64,000 nucleotides of DNA. Origin: Bugula neritina. Lineage: Eukaryota; Bryozoa; Gymnolaemata; Cheilostomatida; Bugulidae. The notes under the pieces were generated by a model. It had not been told where the DNA came from. It did no database searches and saw nothing but the letters and a program-made list of their open reading frames with translations. The DNA lies in contig OZ037770.1 in the NCBI GenBank assembly GCA_964035545.1, forward strand, positions 4,693,662 to 4,757,661. Reading direction: 5' to 3'. Shown here piece after piece: positions 51,001 through 60,800 of this stretch (the stretch's first letter is position 1; every line of letters begins with the position of its first letter). Made by a program: the position numbers and the translations under genes.

Positions 51001-52137
51001 AAATTTCTTTTTTACTCATCACGGTGCAAGTTTGAATGCGTTTGTTTTTCTTGCAGCAAACATTGATGTGAATCCAGACAGATCAGGTCTTGCAGCAGCT
51101 CAAGAAGAAGAAACTGAAGCTGTCTCTTCTACACATTCTGAAGCTGATGGTGATATTGTATATCCTGAAACACCCATTGTAATGAGACCCATCAGACCTG
51201 TCTCACCACCAGAATATAGAGTAGAAGAACACATGACAAGACTGGATATTGATAATCTTCTTGTTCTGAAGAGTAACGTCTGCTGTAAGTATAATAAGAG
51301 ACAATGATAGGCTGATATTTCTAAACTGTTGTACTTTGTCACCTATCTAAAAATTGTTCTTTGCCGTTTTCTTGCGTTACTTCCACATTTTTAATCTTGT
51401 TGATTTGATAAGCTTCTAAACTGAGGTGACTAAAATGTTTTCTAGAACTTTGAAATTTAAATTGTGTTACACTTTAGCTTAAAACATCTTATACTTTGTC
51501 TGACTAGACCATGATTTTGGCTGCATTTAAAATTATTATAGCATCAAAAAGACATCCTGAGTATGGATCTCCCATGATTAGAGTCCTAGTATCTTCAATC
51601 TACAAACATGCCTGTCACCGTGATCTCTACACCATCTTTCAGCAGGCAAGTTAAAAGCTCAAAAGTTTTTTTGCTGTTTTAACTTTTACGCCAGAAACTA
51701 TTTCTCATCGTGGCACCTCTTTCATCTCCATGTTCAAACCATTATGTCATTTGAAAGAAACAATTTAAGTTGTTCTGAGTACGAGAGAAAGTCATTCAGT
51801 GCTTTACTCGTTTGAATCGTAACTAGTCCCCTTTATCAAATGACATTACTGTAGTGGACAACTCCAAAAGTTTTACTACTCAGAATTGTTAAAGTAGGAT
51901 GCAATATTCTAACAGCTCAGAGTTGTACCTTATTACTTATGATAGTGAATTTATGAACAGTCTTACTAGTCATTACTTACTCTACAGGTACAGACTAAAT
52001 TAGTGAAGAAACTGTATGCAGATAAAGATTCAGAGAAAAGCAGAAATTTGATTGTAATCTGGAATACTTTTCCTCCCCGTAAAAGACTTCACCTGTTTCC
52101 AGGCTTTGATGGATTTGGTGAAGAGGCCAAATCTTAA
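36008..52137 (+). CDS. LRR-Roc-COR-caspase fusion protein, copy B, 1298 aa, 14 exons
   Basis: Exons: 36008-36020, 36448-36679, 37277-37414, 42197-42334, 43758-43895, 44332-44469, 46108-48101, 48343-48429, 49070-49221, 50290-50460, 50697-50910, 51057-51284, 51542-51645, 51988-52137. Total 3897 nt, in phase at all 13 junctions. The start has context gccATGG. Residues: about 5-80, small unrecognised domain; 82-330, LRRs (four 138-nt exons each give two 23-residue repeats); P-loop GNTMAGKT 367-374, DMGG 421, THKDK 490 (Roc); COR to about 850; Cys-rich about 870-930; acidic linker about 960-1010; caspase p20 1011-1138, p10 1215-1298. Catalytic His1095 (MTHGGED) and Cys1136 (LQACSGG) are present, as are Arg1037 and Arg1218, expected to bind P1 Asp. 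The intron after exon 13 has a GC donor (gcaagt). I infer a cytoplasmic GTPase-switched caspase. I know of no standard animal family with this architecture. Confidence 0.9.
36720..38660. repeat. Duplicated intron unit in the LRR-exon region
   Basis: About 36730-37275 and 37860-38400 are paralogous intron segments (both contain gctcataatatattcataca). The second unit reaches the place where the LRR exon should start (after gacacactttatat near 38390), but the exon is missing. Another exon-start remnant (ttacagtctatg) lies at about 37855. This indicates that exon-intron units were copied and some exons later lost. Confidence 0.7.
38673..42060 (+). mobile_element. CR1/L2-like LINE, broken, in an intron of fusion gene B
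   Basis: Non-LTR retrotransposon in the sense orientation. It begins inside the C-terminal part of ORF1 (DLSPEERDRDYKLRKLRDEL), so it is 5' truncated. The endonuclease starts about 39060 (EFKVISWICNGIRG) and hits a TAA at 39162-39164 where Leu is expected. DFNLPDIGWNDS lies near 39475. The RT region includes KGAGPDELSPALLKYL, a TGA at 40536-40538, then NYRPISLTSI, VLDFSKAFDAVPH, GVRQGSVLGPLLFN and the intact catalytic box YADDSLLY at about 41033. It ends with a GATGA microsatellite tail. ATGACGT occurs at both edges (38666-38672 and 42061-42067), a candidate target-site duplication. CR1/L2-like is a judgement from the motifs and tail. Confidence 0.85.
38676..41758 (+). pseudogene. LINE ORF1 tail plus endonuclease-reverse transcriptase, interrupted
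   Basis: Open pieces are 38676-39164, 39465-39671, 40071-40538 and 40916-41758. Stops at 39162-39164 and 40536-40538, and shifts between the pieces (for example near 39830, 39935 and 40815), interrupt one ancestral frame. The last piece (280 aa) carries the RT fingers-palm end and a normal C-terminus. The catalytic Asp-Asp pair survives, but the protein cannot be made whole. Confidence 0.83.
42034..42064. repeat. GATGA pentamer tail of the LINE
   Basis: About six units of the 5-bp sequence directly follow the LINE 3' end. Simple tails of this kind are usual for CR1-group elements. Confidence 0.85.
42335..44331. repeat. Tandemly copied intron units between LRR exons
   Basis: The phrase attcaataattcac-tttgatataatgcttacc recurs at about 42365, 43357 and 43926, each at the start of an intron unit. 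At 43357 there is no LRR exon in front of it, so an exon-less duplicate is present. The same units share the aacaaataatatagcaccca segment. This explains how the four 138-nt LRR exons (all phase 2-2) multiplied. Confidence 0.75.
48459..48880. mobile_element. Hairpin MITE, 422 bp, in intron 8 of fusion gene B
   Basis: Perfect 24-bp terminal inverted repeats (GGTCATTTTACTTAATTTAG...) lie at 48459-48482 and 48857-48880. A long inner inverted repeat (48528-48580 against about 48620-48672, containing cagctacttttga and its complement) makes most of the left half foldable. It is absent from the matching 182-base intron of copy A. ATGTG flanks both sides and may be the target duplication. No coding capacity. 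Confidence 0.82.
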
Positions 52138-52929
52138 CTCAATACATGACTCTATTTGTAATTTGCACAACACTCAGTTTAAGTTTGACTAAAATCCCGT
52201 AACCATTGAACCTAAACAGATAGTGAGTTTGTGCAAATGGGTGATGTTTACTCAACAGTCAAATTATCTATCAACGATTTTTAACTTTTGTATCTTATTT
52301 TGAGTATAGAGCTATATACTGATAACATTTACTTCTGTAGATTAGCTTGTGATGTCATCTCATATTGAATAATCATATTATATGGTATGCTGTCCTGTCA
52401 GATTACATGTATTATATAATCAGTTCACTTGTGAATTTGTATGTTTTGCCTATATAGATTACTATGTTATAGTATTTAGTATAATATGGTTGCAGTTGAT
52501 TTTATGTCCTGTAAAACATTAACCATTCCCGCTTATATGGTTTTTACTTAGCCAAATTTTTGTTTTGTTTATATTTTGATGTGACACTAAGCACTGACTA
52601 TGTTGTTTCATCCACATGTTCTAATGCCTATGCTAACATTATTATCATAATTGCAGTAGCTTGCTAGTATATATCGAAGTTTGCTTTTTATATTTTATCA
52701 ATAAATTTATTCAAATATTTTATGTGAAAATTGTTTGCTGATATGATTTCAAGGTCTGAATATTTTACTTCAATAATCTGTGACTAAAGAAACGAGTCCA
52801 TTATCTACAAATAATAGTTATGAAATCAGTCATTTTCTTATCTGCATCTGCAACCAATCAATTCTCAAATGAGCTAATGAAATGATGACATTATTCTTTA
52901 TTTAATGCTATTCAGACATTATGTGCAGA
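52138..52929. other. 3' flank of fusion gene B
   Basis: AT-rich and collinear with 13972-14820. AATAAA at 52700-52705 is conserved between copies and is the best polyadenylation candidate. No gene is seen. Confidence 0.5.
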
Positions 52930-53965
52930 TGGGGCTCATTAGTCTGTGAAGACAGCTCATTTAGGAGAAGAAACATTCTGATCTCAAACCTCTGCTGCCT
53001 TGCAGCAATGCCTAATCAAGGTAAAAGGCTTGAGGAGTAAACCCCTGGGATAAATCAGGTGCTGGAGCCCAAAGGCATTTCCTGGTTATTTATAACCTCG
53101 ACCTGGCAGCTTCTATGGTGATCCTGGTGCTGAGCCGTAACAGCCCTGCTGTTCTTTTGGATACGCCAGCGACGTAGAGAGTTGGAACATGCTACATGAA
53201 CAACAGCCTGTACTTCATATAATCAATACCCAGGTAAACACCCGCACACCATCTCCCTGTAGAGAACACTCCATCTTTGCCTTTTGTGTAGACACAACAC
53301 TGGGAGCAGGAGATACTGGTTATAAGATGTCTCTCAATTGGTGTAGAGCAAAGCGCCGGGGGGGGGGGGGGGTTTCAACAGTAGGAGAGGCTTTTATATC
53401 TCACTGGAAAGTACTGCTGACTATAAGCTGGCCAGCCCCAAGCCATTTAGGTGCTGTTCTGCTACAGTCTGCCTTTCTTATTGTGTGCAGGGGAAATAGG
53501 GGACAGCCAAACAGCAGCCCGCAATTTTTGTACCAGGCAACAAAAAACTGAAACTAAGAGAACAGCTTCTAAATTGGGATGTTTGGAACATCCGTACTTT
53601 GCTCAACGATTTATTCACCAATTTACAGGACATCATAGGGACACCTGAAAAACTACCATTATAATCGGCGAACTCAAAAGAGTAAGCGTCGACATTAATA
53701 CTACCCTTCAAGAAACCTGGTTAGGTGGTTGTGGCACTCTAAAAGAAAAGTACTATACATTTTACTGGCAGAAAAGGAGTTCTAATCAGCTAAGAGTAGA
53801 CGCAGTTGGCTTTGCATTGAGGAACAGGCTCTTGAGTATGGTAGAACCATGTAGTAACAGCTTAGAGCAACTCTTGACACTTCATTTCGACACCACCAGT
53901 GGCCCTGTCAACCTTGTCACTGTCTATGCTCCGACACTATCCGCCACACAGGACGCCATATATAT
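52930..53965 (+). mobile_element. LINE relic, copy B (endonuclease part only)
   Basis: Paralogous to 14.82-15.62 kb: a GC-richer leader (here with a longer 53.0-53.16 kb part), then endonuclease remnants with many stops. The end (TTSGPVNLVTVYAPTLSAT-like, about 53900-53950) runs straight into ordinary intergenic sequence. The reverse-transcriptase half still visible in copy A is deleted here. Confidence 0.72.
53358..53372. repeat. Run of 15 G
   Basis: A homopolymer inside the LINE relic, absent from copy A at the same place. It may be slippage or a sequencing or assembly artefact. Confidence 0.9.
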
Positions 53966-54846
53966 TTATATATCAACTAACTAGTCTACACTCTGTAGAT
54001 ATAAAACTGAATGAACATGTTATTGAGAATAATATTATTATAAGGTGCATCTTCAGTCAACACTTTCTGTTTAAAATATTATAATGCTCCTCACTAACAC
54101 AGACTGAGATGCATGATCGAATATAACTATTTAATAAACATTAAATATTTCTTTGAAGAATAAAATCTCTAGGTGGTATAAATTAACAAATTGTTAAATC
54201 CCTTAAGATATTCTGCAGTTATAAGTAACTGTTATTACATTAGCCTTGACGGCAGAGCCGACAGCTAAACTTAATTCTATTTCCTGTATTTTCTTAATTA
54301 TATTATTCCCTGTATTGTTCATCTAGAACAGGCACATATGACTCGCTACGAGACTGTATTTAAAGTAGACAAGTGACCCCATGTCAATTGATATACAACT
54401 TACACCATCTTTAAACTCAATATACACTTATCTAGATATAAGAATGTGTGATGAACAAACCGATGTGACAATTATTGCCAGATATGAATCAAAACCAAAT
54501 AGTGTATCTCTCCAGCTCTGTCAGTTTACCTTGTCTTCATGTTTGTAGTGATTAGCTAAAGCATCACTCCCAATATAACCTCTCTATTTATAAAATACTA
54601 ATTGACTCAATTTAAGATCGATGACATGATAAAAAATATACATAAAATGCAACTTTCTTGCAAAAATGCAAATAGTTTATGTAAACAACCAATTGATTTT
54701 ATTCATATATAAAAAGTATGTATATATAGATCTATATACTTCATATACCTTCACAAATGACAATTAACTCCACTGTGAGCACAATAACATAATATGAAGG
54801 TGGTCATACAATAATACGGTATTCTAAAAAAACATTCTAAATTTTT
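53966..54846. other. Intergenic between the convergent genes, copy B
   Basis: AT-rich, collinear with 16.7-17.57 kb. No gene seen. Confidence 0.45.
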
Positions 54847-57800
54847 TCACCCTATAATCCTGTATTTTAATTCAGAGTTGAGGAGTTGTCTTTCTTGTCT
54901 AGAGTTGGCTATCAGAGAGGAATTTTCATGAGATCGTCTAGACAGATATGGCAAAGACTCGCTGATTGTACCAACAGCCACTGATTTATACACAGGATAT
55001 CCTTTTTGACCTAAATACAGCAGGAAACTGAAAATAAGTATTTATTAAAGAATTTCTTTTATAACTCGATGGAAGTTTTCTTCTTTTTAAAAAATACTTT
55101 TCTTGAAATAGGTATATATAGTTGGCTGAGTATTATAGATTTAGATAGCTGTTAAGAGTTATCATCTACAGATGAAGGTATATTTAAACTGGTCAAGTTC
55201 CGTTGGGTTTTGAATTTTTACTCAGTTTTAAACAGTGTGACTTTGAATTATATTGATTCTCATCTGGACTGAAGTGTTTAGAGTTGATTTTTAACTTAAC
55301 AAAACTTCCAGGTTTATAGCCGCTAACCCTGCAACAGCCTCAGATAGAAGAGGTGAACTACAATTGTCTCTTTATTGTTGTAAAAGAAAAATATGACTGA
55401 ATTCTCTTCTTCAAATCACCAGTGGCTTTTCTATAGAACGAAACCGTTGCCTTTGTGTTTGCTAAGCCTTTGCTCTAACCACTAAATCATGCTGCTTCAA
55501 TGCTTTAATTTATTACTGAATCAGATGTTTCAACTCTCATTTTCTGATTACTTCCTACCAGATCTACCAGTAACAGGGCGTGCTTATTGGTAACTCAGTA
55601 ATCAACACAGTAACTCGGACATTAAAGCTGGCAATAGTTACACTTACCTAGAGTATATGTTATGTGGTCACACATCCCATAAACCTGAGCAAGTATCACT
55701 TTCCTGTCTTCACTTGAAATACCATAACTTCTCATTCTACATGAGAATAATAATACTAGCTAACTTGAGTTTATATATTATATTATGTGTGCACGCGTAT
55801 ATAATGGATATGCACATTGCATCAGAAGAAGGTGGATTATGCAAATAGTCGTTAGTAATAAAACATTTGATCAGTTTCCACCACAGCATGACCAGCTACA
55901 ATTAAACTCGTAAAACTATATCTACCTTTCTACAGCCTGTTTGATGGAATTTTGGTTATGAGAAGCGAGAACAAATCTGATTTGTCTCCCCTGGTTGCTG
56001 TTATCACGAATCTTCTGCAGTAGCCAGTTGGCTGTAGAGTTGTATGAGTTATGTGTAGCCTGTATTCCATCGTGTATAGGACGAGGATGACCTTGACTTT
56101 TAGCTTCATTTTCCTCAGCTACCATGTACGCCCCCCTTACCAACTTAGCTGAAATATCAAACACACAGTTTTTAGAACCTAAGCCTTCTGTTATATAAAC
56201 AGCATAAAATTAAATAATTCGACATAATATATGTGTGAATCAGTCAAAAGGAAGTAAATATGAACATTCCCAAGTAATTACACAAATATAATATTGAACT
56301 ATACTCATCTGTTGATAAAAGTTTTAAATTAGCTGCATTTTGTCACAGTTTATATTAAGAACAATCTCATTCTAATATAAGTTAAGTGTTTTGTTTTTTT
56401 ACAAGAGCCCACTATTGTAGAATCATTAGAGCACAATTGGATGCGTCAATAATTTTTAAAATGCATTTTGAGTTATGCCAATCAGCTGAATAAAGGACAT
56501 CGGAAGGTCACATGGATCCACAAAATAGAGTATAAACTGTAATAGATTATCTCAAATCAATCTTTAATCTAATATACAATAGGTTTGTGATTGTGAAGAA
56601 GAATTTCCTCTCAATTATTTATGTGTTTGCTAGTTCAACCTATTGGGAATTTAAATTATTATTTATATACTTGAGAGTTTCTCTCTTAAATTTTGGTGAA
56701 GGCCAGAATATAGACAACTCTGTATGCTAATCAGGTAATCAACTGGAAAACTGACTAAAGTTGCGTTTATACCTCTGCTGAAAAAAGTACCGAGTTTAAG
56801 TTAATAATGCTTTTCCAGGTACCCCTTTATAGTCCAACTGAAACTCGTCGAAATCATATTGATGCGGTTGCTCACTTTCTGAAATTGAAATTTGACTCGC
56901 ATAATAGCTATTTGATGCCCTTTGTAAACGTCATGAATTAGTGAAGTGGAAAGCATAAAAGTGATAATTGAGAAGGCGTAGGCTATATAATTATAACCGT
57001 ATAAGTAAGTTGTCTAATCGCCAAAGTAATAACTAAATAACTGTTTTATGTTGATTTGTGATATTATTTCAGCTATCGTGAAAAAGAGAGAACGTGCTCG
57101 ATTCAGTTGATTAACGTAAGAGGCCGAAGACGTGATTTATTACCGCAATATATATACAAGATAATACTAAAACTATTACAATAAGTGAGACAATTAATTT
57201 ATTAAGATTATGACAAAAAATAGTAAAATAAAAAAATAACAAATTACAAATAAATGTTTACATGAACACGAAACATCTCCCACAGAATAGAAAAAAGATA
57301 TTTAGATATCATTGTTTTAGGAGGGCACATAGTCTGCCATCCAACTAGGTGGCTTCCGTTCTCTGGTTGAACGTCGTAGGTTGTCGCTATGATTGGCGCT
57401 CTCGGTGGTGTCAACCTGGGTACTACTAGCGTTTTGTTTAGGATCCTTTGGTGTCTCAGGACCCGCTGGCTCCGTGACGAGTGGTCTGATGTCTTGCCGG
57501 TTTCTCCGAAAGAGGTTGTTGTTAAGTTGTACGGCATAGGCTCTGCTACTCAATTGTCTGTTAATTTGTGCCTCCTGCCGTTTTCTCCGGTGCTGACTCC
57601 AGTCTCGAACCAAAACTGGTTGCCCTTCTTTCAGCACTGCCAAATCTCTTGCACCGTCATTGCATCTCTGCTGCAGTTTTTCATTGTGGCCCTGCTTTTC
57701 CCACCAACTTTGGTTGTTCTCTGTTTCTGGCCGAACTTGTGGTAGTACTGACCTGGTGGGCCCTCCAATAAGTTGCTGAATTGGGCTGGCCGTAAGGCCT

Positions 57801-60800
57801 TCTTTGGTGGTGTTGAGATGTTCCAGTAATGCAAGTTCGGGCTCTTCACATCTGCAGAGTATACGTTTGGCTATCTTCACAGCAGACTCTGCCTTCCCAT
57901 TAGACTGAGGATGATATGGAGAGCTGGTAGTGTGTGTGAAATTCCATGATTGGCTGAAAGTAGAAAACTGGTGCGAAGTAAACTGTGGTCCGTTGTCAGT
58001 GTGAACCTGTCTGGGTATTCCCAGGCGTCTAAAACAGCGCTTTATAGAGTTGATAACAGTCTCTGCTGTTTGGTTGTCCAGTCGGTCATATTCAAGGTAG
58101 TCAGTCGTATAGTCAACAATAGTAATGTAGTGAGTGTGATTGTATTCAAACAAGTCAATTCCTACTTTGGTCCAGAGTTGTTGGGGAACTGTGTGGAGTA
58201 AAAGTGTTTCCTTCTGTTGCCGGGGAGCATCCAGTTGACATTGTCGACAGTTAGCAATATTGTTTTTAATGTCATTGGTGATGCCAAGCCAAAACACTGT
58301 GTGGCGGGCACGTCTTAGTGTGGAGTTAATCCCATTATGGCCAGTGTGAAGTAGTTGGAGAAACTTTCTCTGGAGTGTCTTTGGAATAAGGGCTCTTAGT
58401 CCTTTGTAAACAATGCCATTGTCAACAGATAGTTCGTCTTGAAAGTGTTTGTACTTGTCATGAGTTGTGCAGTTGGCAATGTTCCAGTCATGTTTATTAA
58501 GGTTTGTCAGTGTCATAAGTTCATTGTCCTGTGCCGTAGCAGTCCTAATGTTGTCAATTAAGTCGTCACAAACAGGAGCGTCATTATTTCGAGAGTCAAT
58601 GTGAAAAATGTGTTCTGGTAGTTGTTGATAGTTGGGAGAGTCAAAGTATGAGTCTCTTGAGAGTAAGTCAGCCGTGATCTGTTCAGCACCCTCTTGCCAA
58701 GTTACCTTAATGTTGGGGTATCTTTGTAAGTGAAGAAGCATAGCCTGCAACCTCCGAGATGCCTTATGAATAGATTTCCTGAAAACAGATACAAGGGGTT
58801 TGTGGTCAGTTTGGATAGTGACAGCATGGTGACCAAAGATATACTGGTCAAAGCGTTCAGTGCCAAACACTATGGCAAGGCACTCAAGCTTTAGTGGTAC
58901 ATAGTTCTGTTCCGATTTTGTTAAACTGCGAGATGCATATGCTACAGGCTTGCCTCCTTGCATGAGTGTTGCACCCACACCAGCATTTGAAGCTTCAGTT
59001 TGTAAAGTTACTGGCTTGTTGCAGTCAAAGTATTGTAGAGTTTCCGAGTCAGTTAGTAAGGTCTTCAGTCTATTAAAAGCGTTCATTTGGTCGTCAGTCC
59101 AGTGAAATTCTTGAGCATTGTTTTGTGTCAGTAAACGTCGTAATGGTTCAGATTCCGATGCTAGGTTGCTAATAAATTTTGACATGTATGTGATGTGACC
59201 AAGGAACCGTTTTACTCCCTGTGAAGATGAGGGAGGTTTCATCTTAAGAATGGCTTTTACTTTGTTAGGATTTGGTTTAAGTCCATTAGTTGTCAGTATG
59301 TGTCCAATGTAAGGTAATTCGTCCTGAAGGAAGCGGGATTTTTCCTTGTTCAGTCTCAGTCCTGTCTGTCGAGCACGTTTGAAAAGCGCTTCAAGGTTTC
59401 TATTATGCTCTTTCCTTGTGCTTCCGAAAATTAGGATGTCATCTGCAACTATGGTGATGCCATCAAGACCAGCAAGATTTTCCGTGAGCCTTCTCTGAAA
59501 CTCCTCCGGCGCTGATGCAATTCCGAAGGGTAGCCTTAGGTACTTGTACTTCCCTATGGGAGTCCAGAAAGTTGTCAAGTTTGTAGATTCTTCAGCTAGG
59601 GGAATTTGATAGAAACCTTCTTTGGCGTCACACAAGGAGAAAAACTTGGCACCGTTGAGTTGTGGCAAAACATCTTCCAATGTTGGCATGACAGCGTGGT
59701 TTCGTTTAATTGCTTGATTGAGATTTTGCGGATCTATGCAGATGCGTATCTTTCCATTAGGCTTGCGTACTGGTTGTAGATGGCTTATCCAGTCTGTAGG
59801 TGCTTCTACCTTAGTGATAATTTGGCGTTGTTCTAGTTCAAGAATAGTCTTGATGAGATCTGATTTCATCGACAAGGGCACCTTCCGCGGTCGGACTTGC
59901 ACTGGTACAGCTTCAGGTCTTAGCTCTATCCTATATTCCTGTTCAAACTTTCCAAGTCCAGTAAATATGTCATCAAAGTCAGTCAGTAAAGTCTGAAGGT
60001 CTGGGTCAGTAGTGACAAAGTTTACATTCTCGCTTTTGGTGCTGAGCATTTGTAATAAATCCAGGTGCAAACATGATTTCCATGACAGCAAGCTATGTTG
60101 GGTGGTTTCCACAACTAGGAATTTTTCATGTAGTGTAACATCCTTGCTTGTTTAGTATCTGTATCAGTGTCCACCCTAGTGGTGCACACTTGCTTTGGTC
60201 ATATAAAGTTAGTACAGTATCAGTCGGTGTAAGTTTCGGTCTACCTAGCTTGTCGTAGTCAACCGTATTCAAAGTATTGCATGATGCACCAGTGTCAAGT
60301 TGGAATTCAATGTCATAAATAGTATCTGCTTGCTTAGCAGTGAGCATCGCTAATAATTTACGATCTCCTACTGTAGTGGAGATAGTACTTACATGTTGAG
60401 AGTCACTGTCTGAAGAGTAATTCCAGGTGACTTGATTGGCTGTTTCGGTTGAGTCGCGATAATGATGCATGCGTGACCTGCAGTATGCAGCAAAGTGGTT
60501 AAATTTCTTGCAATGATTGCACTGTTTCCCATATGCTGGGCATGCTCGAGGTGGGTGATTGCCTCCACAGTTTCCACACCTAGAAGCACCAACTGATCTT
60601 CTGACGTTGGGCTGAGAGTGAGTGTGTGAAAGTTGTCCTCTGTGTTTATCAGTGTTACGAGTGTCATTAGAGTGATATTGATGAGTCGAAGGTCTATGTT
60701 TTACCAAGTTCACTTGTTCAAGTCCATATGTGTTATCCTTAGTCATAGTCTTGTAGTCAATAGCCGATGCTTCTTCTCGTCTGCAGAGTTCAATTGCTTT

